From NCBI GenBank assembly GCA_012511245.1, contig JAAZGM010000239.1, positions 1 through 5,452 of the forward strand: 5,452 nucleotides of DNA, given 5' to 3'. Of the stretch, positions 1 to 5,223 are shown one piece after another. The first letter of the stretch is position 1; every line of letters starts with the position of its first letter. A program made the position numbers and the translations under genes. Under the pieces are notes generated by a model. It saw nothing but the letters and a program-made list of their open reading frames with translations. It was not told where the DNA came from and ran no database searches. The DNA is from Methanomicrobiales archaeon. Its GTDB lineage: Archaea > Halobacteriota > Methanomicrobia > Methanomicrobiales > Methanoculleaceae.

Positions 1-8
1 GCGCTGGG

Positions 9-16
9 TTTATAAT
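9..16 (+). promoter_or_regulatory. Possible TATA box, distal candidate for the CNNM gene
   Basis: TTTATAAT resembles an archaeal TATA element and lies in the short AT-rich leader at the window edge. If used, transcription would start near position 38-40 and leave a leader of about 55 bases. It competes with another candidate at 33-42, and it could also serve an upstream gene outside the window. Assigned from sequence likeness only. Confidence 0.3.
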
Positions 17-32
17 CTCAGGCCACAACATA

Positions 33-42
33 ATTCATATAA
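33..42 (+). promoter_or_regulatory. Possible TATA box, proximal candidate for the CNNM gene
   Basis: ATTCATATAA sits in the AT-rich leader about 55 bases before the CNNM start codon. With usual archaeal spacing, transcription would begin near position 62-66 and give a leader of about 30 bases. That leader would carry the hairpin at 71-85 and the GGAG at 88-91. The match to the TTTATATA-type consensus is imperfect, so this is a candidate only. Confidence 0.35.
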
Positions 43-70
43 CCCCAATCATTAAATGACGCACTATGCA

Positions 71-85
71 GCCGCTGAACGCGGC
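71..85 (+). repeat. Short GC hairpin just before the CNNM ribosome binding site
   Basis: GCCGC at 71-75 and GCGGC at 81-85 are perfect reverse complements around a five-base loop TGAAC. The hairpin ends two bases before the GGAG at 88-91. If folded in the mRNA it would abut the ribosome binding site and could tune initiation. Five pairs is short and could arise by chance in GC-rich DNA. Confidence 0.35.
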
Positions 86-94
86 GTGGAGTAA

Positions 95-1375
95 ATGGTA
101 ATCGTAGACCTTGTCACCATAGAGATCGTCCTATTTCTTATCTGTCTCGTCCTATCAGGATTCTTCTCAAGCTCCGAAGTCGCCCTCGTCTCGATAACCC
201 GGGCGAAAGTCCATGCACTTGTGAGCCAGGGCAGGAAAGGGTCTGATGCACTCGAAACGCTGAAACGATCGACCGATAGCATCCTGATCACCATCCTGAT
301 CGGGAACAACGTCGTCAACATCGCGGCGGCATCGCTCGCGACCGCCATCGCCATAAACATCTTCGGCGACATCGGTATCGGGATAGCAACCGGCGTCACG
401 GTCATCCTGATGCTGATCTTCGGCGAGATCGGGCCGAAGATGTACGCCTCCCGGCACACCGAAGAACTCGCGCTCCGTTTCGCCCGGCCCATCCTCCTCT
501 TCTCCCGGGCACTCTACCCGGTGCTCTGGGTCACGGATCGCCTCAAACAGCAGTTCGCCTTCAGGCCCGGCGTGACCGAGCCGGTCGTCACCGAAGAGGA
601 GATCAAGGAGTGGATCGACGTCGGCGAGGAGGAGGGGACGATCGAAGAGGAGGAGCGGGATATGCTCTACTCCGTCCTCCGGTTCGGGGATACGACGGTT
701 CGCGAGGTGATGACGCCGCGCATCGACGTTACCCTGCTCGAGGATATCGGCCCGGTTGAGAATGCGCTCGCCATCTTCAACGAGACGGGGTTCTCCCGGA
801 TCCCGGTCTACCACGAACAGATCGACAACATCGTCGGACTCCTGAACGTCAAAGACGTCTTCTCCGCGGTGGTCCGCCAGCAGACGAGCGCCACGATCCG
901 CGAACGGATGTACGAACCCTACTTTGTTCCCGAGAGCAAGAAGATCGACGAGCTCTTGAAGGAGCTCCAGGTGAAGAAACAGCACATGGCTGTCGTTCTC
1001 GACGAATACGGATCGTTTGCCGGTATCGTGACCGTCGAGGATATGCTCGAAGAACTGGTCGGGGAGATCATGGATGAGTTCGACGAGGAGGAGCCGGAAG
1101 TCCAGCAGATCGAGGAAGGCGTCTACCTTGTCGATGCGCGGATGTGGGTCGAGCACATCAACGAAGATCTGCACCTCAACCTCCCGCTGATGGACTCATA
1201 CGAGAGTATCGGCGGCCTCGTCATCGACCGCCTGGGACACATCCCCCGCCGGGGCGAGGTGGTAAGGATCGAGGAGAGCAACATCACGCTCGTGGTGATG
1301 CAGATGCGAGGCCGGCGGCTCGTCAAGGTGAAACTGATCATCGGCGCCCAGAACACGCCGGGCGAAACACGATAA
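95..1375 (+). CDS. CNNM/CorC-HlyC family membrane protein with CBS pair (hemolysin family protein)
   Basis: Membrane protein of the CNNM/CorC group, a family linked to Mg2+ or other cation export and often labelled hemolysin-like. The 426 residues show the usual full order. A DUF21 membrane domain covers about 1-190, with hydrophobic segments near 2-24, 62-90, 96-116 and 128-147. A tandem CBS pair covers about 205-328, and a CorC_HlyC transporter-associated domain about 340-420. Visible family motifs are SGFFSSSEVAL at 21-31, GNNVVN at 70-75, FGEIGPK at 109-115, VREVMTPRID at 202-211 and DEYGSFAGIVTVEDMLEELVGE at 303-324 (key residues DEYG and VTVEDMLEE). The start is well fixed: an in-frame TAA lies directly before the ATG, and GGAG lies at 88-91, although the three-base spacing is short. 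An acidic run (178-188) links membrane and CBS parts. CBS pairs commonly bind adenine nucleotides; the transported ion is not decided by sequence. Confidence 0.93.
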   Translation: MVIVDLVTIEIVLFLICLVLSGFFSSSEVALVSITRAKVHALVSQGRKGSDALETLKRSTDSILITILIGNNVVNIAAASLATAIAINIFGDIGIGIATGVTVILMLIFGEIGPKMYASRHTEELALRFARPILLFSRALYPVLWVTDRLKQQFAFRPGVTEPVVTEEEIKEWIDVGEEEGTIEEEERDMLYSVLRFGDTTVREVMTPRIDVTLLEDIGPVENALAIFNETGFSRIPVYHEQIDNIVGLLNVKDVFSAVVRQQTSATIRERMYEPYFVPESKKIDELLKELQVKKQHMAVVLDEYGSFAGIVTVEDMLEELVGEIMDEFDEEEPEVQQIEEGVYLVDARMWVEHINEDLHLNLPLMDSYESIGGLVIDRLGHIPRRGEVVRIEESNITLVVMQMRGRRLVKVKLIIGAQNTPGETR

Positions 1376-1397
1376 GGAAACCGGAGAACACGAACGT

Positions 1398-2024
1398 ATG
1401 CATCCAGAAACATCCATAACCAGGAAACGGATTGCGTTCCTCGCTTCAGGGAGGGGCTCGAACTTCCAGGCGGTGATCGATGCCGTTGCGGCCGGGACAA
1501 TCCCTGCGACCTGCACGGGGCTCGTCACCGACAACCCCCGGGCGTATGCAATAGAGCGGGCGAAGAGCGCAGGCGTCCCGGTGACGGTCGTCGACTATGC
1601 GCGGTTCTCCTCGAAGGCCGCTTACGAGGAGGCACTCCTCCACGCCATGCGCGGTTGCCGTGCCGACCTCTTCGTCCTTGCCGGCTACATGCGGATCCTC
1701 GGGCCTGTGATCGTTCATGAGTTCTCGGGCAGGATGATGAACATCCATCCCGCCCTGCTCCCGGCGTTTGCCGGGCTGCACGCACAGAGACAGGCTGTTG
1801 AGTACGGAGTGAAGGTCGCGGGCTGCACCGTCCACCTCGTCGACGAAGGGCTGGATACCGGCCCCATCGTCGTCCAGAGGTGCGTACCGGTCCTCCCGGA
1901 CGACGACGAGACGACACTTGCCGACCGGATCCTCATAGAAGAGCACAAAGCCCTCCCGCTTGCGGTGCAACTCTTCTGTGAAGAACGCCTCGATGTCGAC
2001 GGGCGGCGGGTACGGGTTCTCTGA
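1398..2024 (+). CDS. purN: Phosphoribosylglycinamide formyltransferase (PurN)
   Basis: Cytoplasmic enzyme of de novo purine synthesis. It transfers a formyl group from a 10-formyl folate-type cofactor to glycinamide ribonucleotide (GAR), giving FGAR. The 208 residues match the family's usual length of about 200. LASGRGSN at 15-22 is the phosphate-binding loop and LFVLAGYMRIL at 91-101 the core strand. NIHPALLP at 115-122 carries the catalytic Asn115 and His117. GCTVHLVDEGLDTGP at 142-156 carries catalytic Asp153. By alignment from memory these equal Asn106, His108 and Asp144 of the E. coli enzyme. About ten extra residues precede the first core strand. GGAG at 1383-1386 lies 11 bases before the ATG. 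The gene starts 22 bases after the CNNM stop with no TATA element between, so co-transcription is likely, although the two functions are not obviously related. Full active site, no sign of damage. Confidence 0.95.
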   Translation: MHPETSITRKRIAFLASGRGSNFQAVIDAVAAGTIPATCTGLVTDNPRAYAIERAKSAGVPVTVVDYARFSSKAAYEEALLHAMRGCRADLFVLAGYMRILGPVIVHEFSGRMMNIHPALLPAFAGLHAQRQAVEYGVKVAGCTVHLVDEGLDTGPIVVQRCVPVLPDDDETTLADRILIEEHKALPLAVQLFCEERLDVDGRRVRVL

Positions 2025-2030
2025 CCCGCC
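2005..2030 (+). terminator. Hairpin over the purN stop codon, possible terminator
   Basis: GGCGGGT at 2005-2011 pairs perfectly with ACCCGCC at 2024-2030 around a 12-base loop. The stem includes the final base of the purN TGA. T-rich sequence follows from 2036. It may end or stabilise the purN transcript just before the next promoter. Archaeal termination depends mainly on T-runs and the run here is broken, so the call is weak. Confidence 0.35.
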
Positions 2031-2037
2031 CATCAAT

Positions 2038-2049
2038 TTCTTATATATT
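2038..2049 (+). promoter_or_regulatory. TATA box for the rnp4-YhbY unit
   Basis: The AT-only core TTATATATT at 2041-2049 stands out in GC-rich surroundings and closely resembles the euryarchaeal TATA element. Usual spacing puts the start of transcription near 2068-2073, about 25 bases before the rnp4 ATG at 2095. It also argues against extending rnp4 upstream into purN. Confidence 0.65.
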
Positions 2050-2094
2050 CTCACCACTCCAACCTCAGGACCCACCACTGAAACGGATCGCACC

Positions 2095-2412
2095 ATGGCA
2101 GACACATCACGCAAATCAGGCTCACGGAGGCTTGCCCGGGAGAGGATCACCCTCCTCTTTGCGCGCGCAGCCGAGTTTTACCCTGAGAACCCGGAGTGGA
2201 GCAACCGCTGCGTCGTGCTTGCACGCAAGATCGGCATGCGCCATCGCGTACGGATCGAGCGACCGCTGAAACGCCGCTTTTGCCGCCGGTGCAACACCTA
2301 TCTGGTGCCCGGGTCAAACGCCCGGATCAGGATCCACCGGGGATTCGTGATCATCACCTGCCTTGTCTGCGGACACCGATCACGCTACCCTGTCGGGAGG
2401 CCTCAACCATGA
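2095..2412 (+). CDS. rnp4: Ribonuclease P protein component 4 (Rpp21/Rpr2 family)
   Basis: Protein subunit of archaeal RNase P, the ribonucleoprotein that removes the 5' leader from pre-tRNA. In archaea this family (Rpp21/Rpr2/SNM1) pairs with Rnp1 (Rpp29) and helps the RNA's substrate-specificity domain. The 105-residue product has the expected two parts. An alpha-helical N-terminal half runs to about residue 50 (LARERITLLFARAAEF at 13-28). A C-terminal zinc ribbon uses Cys63 and Cys66 (FCRRC) and Cys89 and Cys92 (TCLVC). The protein is strongly basic. I chose the ATG at 2095. The frame stays open back to an ATG at 1960, but that extension lies inside purN, spans the TATA box and has no family likeness. 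Only weak ribosome-binding sequence is present, so initiation may rely on the short leader. The last four bases overlap the next start (ATGA). Confidence 0.93.
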   Translation: MADTSRKSGSRRLARERITLLFARAAEFYPENPEWSNRCVVLARKIGMRHRVRIERPLKRRFCRRCNTYLVPGSNARIRIHRGFVIITCLVCGHRSRYPVGRPQP

Positions 2413-2669
2413 GCCGGGAGTCATACCAGGACCTCAAACCCACCGTCTGGGTAGGAAAGCGCGGCATCACGAACGTCATGATCGACGAGATCCGGCGCCA
2501 GCTCAAGGATCGGAAGATCATCAAGGTGCGGTGGCTCAGGAACACCGAGCTCGATCCCGCTGAAGTAGCGGCATCAGCCGGTGCGGTCCTGGTCGAGGTC
2601 AGGGGGCGGACGCTTGTCCTCAGGGAGCAGAGGAGACTGCCGACCGGGCACAATCCTCGAAATATATAA
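2409..2669 (+). CDS. YhbY/CRS1-CRM family RNA-binding protein
   Basis: Small basic protein of 86 residues that is essentially one CRM (CRS1-YhbY) domain, a fold related to the C-terminal domain of IF3 that binds structured RNA. In bacteria YhbY associates with pre-50S particles; in plant organelles CRM proteins help group II intron splicing. The signature is LKPTVWVGKRGIT at 9-21 with the G-K-x-G loop at 16-19. It is followed by IDEIRRQLKDRKIIKVRWL at 25-43 and a closing strand GRTLVLRE at 66-73. The start is the ATG at 2409 that overlaps the rnp4 stop by four bases. An ATG at 2196 in the same frame lies inside rnp4 and is not credible. Coupling with an RNase P subunit, next to a ribosomal operon, suggests a role in ribosome or tRNA maturation; the archaeal target is not known from sequence. 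Its last codons also form the next promoter. Confidence 0.9.
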   Translation: MSRESYQDLKPTVWVGKRGITNVMIDEIRRQLKDRKIIKVRWLRNTELDPAEVAASAGAVLVEVRGRTLVLREQRRLPTGHNPRNI

Positions 2670-2670
2670 A
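2658..2670 (+). promoter_or_regulatory. BRE and TATA box of the S19e ribosomal operon, inside the YhbY gene end
   Basis: CGAAA at 2658-2662 followed by TATATAAA at 2663-2670 is the clearest promoter in the window, with a purine-rich BRE-like segment directly before the TATA element. Transcription should start near 2688-2693, about 30 bases before the S19e ATG. The element encodes the last residues (Arg-Asn-Ile) and the stop codon of the YhbY gene, so promoter and coding sequence are fused. Confidence 0.75.
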
Positions 2671-2709
2671 ACATCATTGGACGAATATGTAAAGACTGTT
2701 AGCGAGAGT

Positions 2710-2714
2710 GAGGT
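2710..2714 (+). promoter_or_regulatory. Ribosome binding site of S19e
   Basis: GAGGT lies six bases before the ATG at 2721, in the short leader expected downstream of the TATA box at 2663-2670. It fixes the S19e start. Confidence 0.65.
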
Positions 2715-2720
2715 TCATCT

Positions 2721-3170
2721 ATGACAACCGTATACGACATTCCTGCCGATAGACTCATCCGGCAGGTTGCAGAAGAACTCAAGAAAAACCCGCAGATTCA
2801 GCCCCCAGACTGGGCAGCTTTTGCAAAGACGGGGGTACACAAAGAGATGCCCCCCGAGAACGATGACTGGTGGTACGTGCGTGCAGCGGCGGTCTTCCGG
2901 CGCATCTACACCGACGGCCCTGTCGGCATCCAGAGGATGCGCTCCGCATACGGCGGCAGCTGCAACCGCGGTTCATCCCCGAACCAGTTCAGGCGTGGAA
3001 GCGGATCGATCGTCCGGAAGATATTCCAGCAGCTTGAAGCGGCCGGCTACGTCGCCCACGGAATAGGAGGGCGCACAGTAACCCCGGCGGGCAGATCATT
3101 CCTCGACGGCGTTGCAAACGGCCTGAAACCTGAGGTCGTCGCGACCGCACCGGGCCTTGCAAAATACTGA
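2721..3170 (+). CDS. rps19e: 30S ribosomal protein S19e
   Basis: Small-subunit ribosomal protein of the archaeal/eukaryotic S19e family, which has no bacterial counterpart. In eukaryotes it sits in the 40S head and is needed for rRNA maturation. The 149-residue product has the family's usual length and landmarks. The N-terminal segment is VYDIPADRLIRQVAEELK at 4-21. The hallmark stretch begins DDWWYVRAAAVFRRIY at 48-63 and continues GPVGIQRMRSAYGG at 66-79. The winged-helix part follows with GSGSIVRKIFQQLEAAGYV at 93-111, then GRTVTPAGRSFLD at 117-129. Start is supported by GAGGT at 2710-2714 and a promoter about 50 bases upstream. It opens a run of eight tightly spaced genes and is 19 bases ahead of the PDCD5-family gene, an order seen in many archaea. 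Intact and ordinary. Confidence 0.97.
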   Translation: MTTVYDIPADRLIRQVAEELKKNPQIQPPDWAAFAKTGVHKEMPPENDDWWYVRAAAVFRRIYTDGPVGIQRMRSAYGGSCNRGSSPNQFRRGSGSIVRKIFQQLEAAGYVAHGIGGRTVTPAGRSFLDGVANGLKPEVVATAPGLAKY

Positions 3171-3175
3171 ACAAT

Positions 3176-3182
3176 GGGAGGT
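3176..3182 (+). promoter_or_regulatory. Strong ribosome binding site of the PDCD5-family gene
   Basis: GGGAGGT is the best Shine-Dalgarno match in the window, seven bases before the ATG at 3190. It decides between that ATG and an out-of-frame ATG at 3183 that would give only five codons. It suggests this gene is translated strongly on its own and not by coupling alone. Confidence 0.75.
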
Positions 3183-3189
3183 ATGACTG

Positions 3190-3528
3190 ATGGTGGATGA
3201 CGAACTCGCAGAACTGCGTCGCCGTAGAATGGAACAGATGCAGCGGCAGGCGATAGATCAGCAGAGCATTGAGGAAGAGGCGGCACGCCAGCAGCAGATC
3301 GATGCACAGGTCCGCGCCGCGCTCATGGAGATCCTTGAGCCTGAAGCGAGGGAGAGACTCAATACCATCAAGTTGACCCGACCGGAGTTTGCAAAAGCGG
3401 TCGAGCAGCAACTGGTGATGCTGGCCCAGAGCGGCCGGGTCCGGCAACGGATCACTGACGAGCAGCTGAAAGCCCTGCTCACCCAGCTGATACCGTCAAA
3501 GAAAGAGTTCAGGATTACGCGAAGATAA
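3190..3528 (+). CDS. PDCD5-family DNA-binding protein
   Basis: Archaeal homologue of human PDCD5 (TFAR19), usually annotated as DNA-binding protein. The 112 residues match the family length. The N-terminal 45 residues form a charged, Gln-rich helix that may be flexible or coiled (ELAELRRRRMEQMQRQ at 5-20). The conserved three-helix core follows: ILEPEARERLNTIKLTRPEF at 48-67 and VEQQLVMLAQSGRVRQRITD at 71-90, then EQLKALLTQL at 91-100. A basic tail ends the protein. The biochemical role in archaea is unsettled: nucleic-acid binding is reported for family members, and eukaryotic PDCD5 has been linked to the chaperonin TRiC/CCT. Its fixed place between S19e and large-subunit genes, with prefoldin downstream, suggests a link to translation or protein folding (inference). 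The stop codon overlaps the next start by one base (TAATG). Confidence 0.93.
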   Translation: MVDDELAELRRRRMEQMQRQAIDQQSIEEEAARQQQIDAQVRAALMEILEPEARERLNTIKLTRPEFAKAVEQQLVMLAQSGRVRQRITDEQLKALLTQLIPSKKEFRITRR

Positions 3529-4118
3529 TGGAAGCAGGTGTGCTCTTCTCAGGTGGGAAAGATAGCGCGCTCGCGGCGATCATGCTTGCGCGTGATTATG
3601 GCGTGGAACTGAATACCTGTGTATTCGATCCCGCCCGCGAGGTTCCGGCGGTGCAGGCTGCAGCAGATGCCCTGGGTCTTCCCTTCAAACGAAGGGTGCT
3701 CGGAAACGATCTGCTCGGCAAGGCCGTCGACCTGCTCCTCTCATGCGGATACCCTAACGACGCGATCGATATGGTCCACCGGACAGCAGTCGAGACCCTT
3801 GCAGCCGAGTATGCAGTGGTCTGCGACGGCACACGCCGGGAAGACCGGGTTCCCCGGCTCGAACGCTCCGAGATCCAGCACCTTGAGATGACCACCGGCT
3901 GCTCCTATGTCCGGCCGCTTCTCGGCTACGGGAAGGCTGAGGTGGAACGGCTCGCCGGCCGGTTGCTTGTGGTGCAGTACGGAGAGACCGGCAGTATCGG
4001 GAACGGGGACTATGAAGGAGAGATCAGGAGCGCCCTTAGCGTTCGTGGAATCGATCCAGCGCAGTTCTTTCCTTCCCGCCACCTGCAGTCGCTGGTGGTT
4101 GCGCGCCGAGAGACCTGA
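3528..4118 (+). CDS. PP-loop ATPase of unknown substrate (COG2117-like, often mislabelled alpha hydrolase)
   Basis: A 196-residue protein of the PP-loop ATP pyrophosphatase/adenylyltransferase fold. The N-terminal motif LFSGGKDSALAA at 6-17 has the complete SGGxDS signature that binds ATP phosphates. A CDGTRREDRVPRLE stretch at 99-112 and YVRPLLGYGKAEVERLA at 127-143 resemble the second and third conserved blocks of tRNA-thiolating and amidating PP-loop enzymes. Cys31, Cys73, Cys99 and Cys125 are present, but there is no CxxC pair, so a TtuA-like zinc or Fe-S site is not evident. Relatives are annotated as predicted tRNA-modification ATPases or as alpha hydrolase, the latter without good reason. 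Translation is probably coupled to the preceding gene (TAATG); only a weak AGGA lies upstream. Placement inside a ribosomal operon favours a role with tRNA or ribosomes. This is inference; substrate and product are unknown. Confidence 0.85.
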   Translation: MEAGVLFSGGKDSALAAIMLARDYGVELNTCVFDPAREVPAVQAAADALGLPFKRRVLGNDLLGKAVDLLLSCGYPNDAIDMVHRTAVETLAAEYAVVCDGTRREDRVPRLERSEIQHLEMTTGCSYVRPLLGYGKAEVERLAGRLLVVQYGETGSIGNGDYEGEIRSALSVRGIDPAQFFPSRHLQSLVVARRET

Positions 4119-4138
4119 ATACAACGAGTGTGAACATT

Positions 4139-4291
4139 ATGAGCAGATTAACGAAGGGCCGGAAGATCCGGCTGGCAAAGGCATGCGAGCAGAACCGCCG
4201 CGTGCCTGCATGGGTGATGATCAGGACCAACCGTACGGTTGCGTCGCATCCGAAGCGGCGTAACTGGAGACGGAGCTCCCTGAAGGTGTAA
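4139..4291 (+). CDS. rpl39e: 50S ribosomal protein L39e
   Basis: One of the smallest ribosomal proteins, at 50 residues, and easy to miss by length cut-offs. In archaeal and eukaryotic ribosomes L39e lines the peptide exit tunnel in the place where bacteria have an extension of L23. The product is very basic and has the family landmarks: a helical N-terminal part MSRLTKGRKIRLAKACEQNR at 1-20, the conserved VPAWVMIRTNR at 22-32, then HPKRRNWRRSSLKV at 37-50 with the typical NWRR and C-terminal LKV. The length is standard for the family. It begins 20 bases after the PP-loop gene, with only a weak GTGTGA upstream, and ends four bases before L31e. Its final codons supply the L31e ribosome binding site. 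The L39e-L31e pair is a familiar archaeal neighbour set, which supports the call. Confidence 0.96.
   Translation: MSRLTKGRKIRLAKACEQNRRVPAWVMIRTNRTVASHPKRRNWRRSSLKV
4283..4288 (+). promoter_or_regulatory. Ribosome binding site of L31e inside the L39e coding end
   Basis: AAGGTG encodes the last two residues (Lys-Val) of L39e and lies seven bases before the L31e ATG at 4296. Translation of L39e should therefore open and feed the L31e start. Confidence 0.6.
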
Positions 4292-4295
4292 GGTT

Positions 4296-4559
4296 ATGGC
4301 AGAAGCATTGAAAGAACATATCTATATCATCCCTCTCCGCGACGTGAAGCGTGCGCCCCGGTGGAAGCGGGGTAACACCGCGATCAAGGATATCAGGGCA
4401 TTCCTCGTGCGGCACATGAAGAGCGAGGATGTCAAACTCGATAGAAGCATCAACGAGAAAGTCTGGGAGAACGGCAGCCAGAAGCCCCCCCGAAAGATTC
4501 GCGTCCGCGCGATGAAGTTCGAGGACGGGCAGGTTCAGGCCGAGCTCGCTGAGGAGTGA
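4296..4559 (+). CDS. rpl31e: 50S ribosomal protein L31e
   Basis: Large-subunit ribosomal protein of the archaeal/eukaryotic L31e family (unrelated to bacterial L31), located near the tunnel exit. The 87-residue product is full length. The N-terminal strand HIYIIPLRDVKRAPRWKRGN at 8-27 includes the conserved P-L-R-D and the R-x-K-R basic patch. It is followed by AIKDIRAFLVRHMK at 29-42 and the hallmark LDRSINEKVWENGSQKPPRK at 48-67. The closing strand is IRVRAMKFEDG at 68-78. The Trp57 and Pro64-Pro65 segment is typical of the family. The tail is acidic, unlike the body. The gene begins four bases after L39e, and its stop TGA is part of the GGAGTGA that serves aIF6. Confidence 0.97.
   Translation: MAEALKEHIYIIPLRDVKRAPRWKRGNTAIKDIRAFLVRHMKSEDVKLDRSINEKVWENGSQKPPRKIRVRAMKFEDGQVQAELAEE
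4553..4559 (+). promoter_or_regulatory. Ribosome binding site of aIF6, containing the L31e stop codon
   Basis: GGAGTGA spans the last codons of L31e and includes its TGA; GGAG ends four bases before the aIF6 ATG at 4561. Stop and ribosome binding site are the same bases, a layout that favours reinitiation. Confidence 0.55.
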
Positions 4560-4560
4560 A

Positions 4561-5223
4561 ATGACAGGGACGATCGATCTCACCGGCGATCCACACATCG
4601 GTGTGTATGCCCGGGCTTTTGAGGATATAGCGATAGTATATCCCGGAGCACCTGAAGAGTTCACCACAGCCCTTGCACGGGAACTCGATCTCGAGATCGT
4701 GAGCACCTTCATCCAGGGAAGCAGGATCATCGGGTCGCTCGTTGCAGGAAACAGTCGGGGCCTGGTCGTCAGCGGCCTTGCCACCGATGAGGAACTGGCG
4801 GTCCTGAGCGAGTACCGGGACATATTCCTGCTCGAAGGGCCGATGAACGCTGCCGGCAACGTCATCCTTGCAAACGATCACGTCGCCGCCGTCCATCCCG
4901 ATATGCCGATCGCCGTCGCTGAAGAGATCGGATCGTTCCTCGCCGTGCCGGTAGTCCGGCTATCGCTTGGGGGTATCAAGACCGTCGGCATGGCCGGGTT
5001 CGCGACAAACGAGGGTATCCTTGTCCACCCGCGAACGAACGATACGGAGATAGCGAACCTCGAGCGGGTGATCGATCTCCCGATCGGCCTCGGATCAGTC
5101 AACATGGGAAGTGGTCTTGTGGGCACCGGACTCCTTGCAAACAGCAAGGGATATCTCGCAGGATCTGCCACGACCGGGTTCGAACTGGGACGGATAGAAG
5201 AAGTCTTTGGGTATTTGGAGTGA
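4561..5223 (+). CDS. eif6: Translation initiation factor aIF6
   Basis: Archaeal homologue of eukaryotic eIF6. It binds the large ribosomal subunit near L14 and L24e and blocks its joining with the small subunit; in eukaryotes it also helps 60S maturation. The 220 residues match the family, a five-fold pseudo-symmetric pentein made of repeats of about 44 residues. The repeat-like Gly/Asn turns are visible as GNSRGLVVSG at 63-72, NAAGNVILANDHVAAVHPDM at 96-115, TVGMAGFATNEGILVHP at 141-157 and GSGLVGTGLLANSKGYLAG at 183-201. The protein is acidic with no signal or membrane segment. The start is close-coupled to L31e, with one base between stop and ATG, and agrees with the family start just before the GDPHIGV strand at 9-15. 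Grouping with the large-subunit genes fits its function. Confidence 0.97.
   Translation: MTGTIDLTGDPHIGVYARAFEDIAIVYPGAPEEFTTALARELDLEIVSTFIQGSRIIGSLVAGNSRGLVVSGLATDEELAVLSEYRDIFLLEGPMNAAGNVILANDHVAAVHPDMPIAVAEEIGSFLAVPVVRLSLGGIKTVGMAGFATNEGILVHPRTNDTEIANLERVIDLPIGLGSVNMGSGLVGTGLLANSKGYLAGSATTGFELGRIEEVFGYLE
5217..5223 (+). promoter_or_regulatory. Ribosome binding site of L18Ae, containing the aIF6 stop codon
   Basis: GGAGTGA includes the aIF6 TGA and lies seven bases before the ATG at 5231. It supports 5231 as the L18Ae start over the in-frame ATG at 5207, which is inside aIF6, and over ATG at 5237 or 5243. Confidence 0.6.

Noticed and set aside
167..1174. Long minus-strand open frame of 335 codons opposite the CNNM gene
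   Set aside because: It is antisense to a gene with clear domains, and the translation is rich in Asp, Val, Leu and Arg with no recognisable fold. GC-rich codon bias leaves such frames open by chance.
1960..2094. Upstream extension of rnp4 to an ATG at 1960
   Set aside because: The extension overlaps purN, contains the TATA box and adds residues unlike the Rpp21/Rpr2 family. ATG at 2095 gives the normal length.
1446..2150. Minus-strand open frame of 234 codons across purN and the rnp4 promoter
   Set aside because: It is antisense to purN and to the start of rnp4, crosses the promoter region, and has no family likeness.
2196..2408. Upstream extension of the YhbY-like gene to an ATG at 2196
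   Set aside because: It would lie almost wholly inside rnp4 in another frame. The ATGA overlap at 2409 gives a standard single CRM domain.
3907..4263. Plus-strand open frame of 118 codons spanning the PP-loop gene end and L39e
   Set aside because: It runs in a different frame through two supported genes and shows no motif; the L39e frame explains the interval.
4221..4865. Minus-strand open frame of 214 codons opposite L39e, L31e and aIF6
   Set aside because: It lies opposite three well-supported genes; its Ser/Arg-rich translation is typical of a shadow frame.
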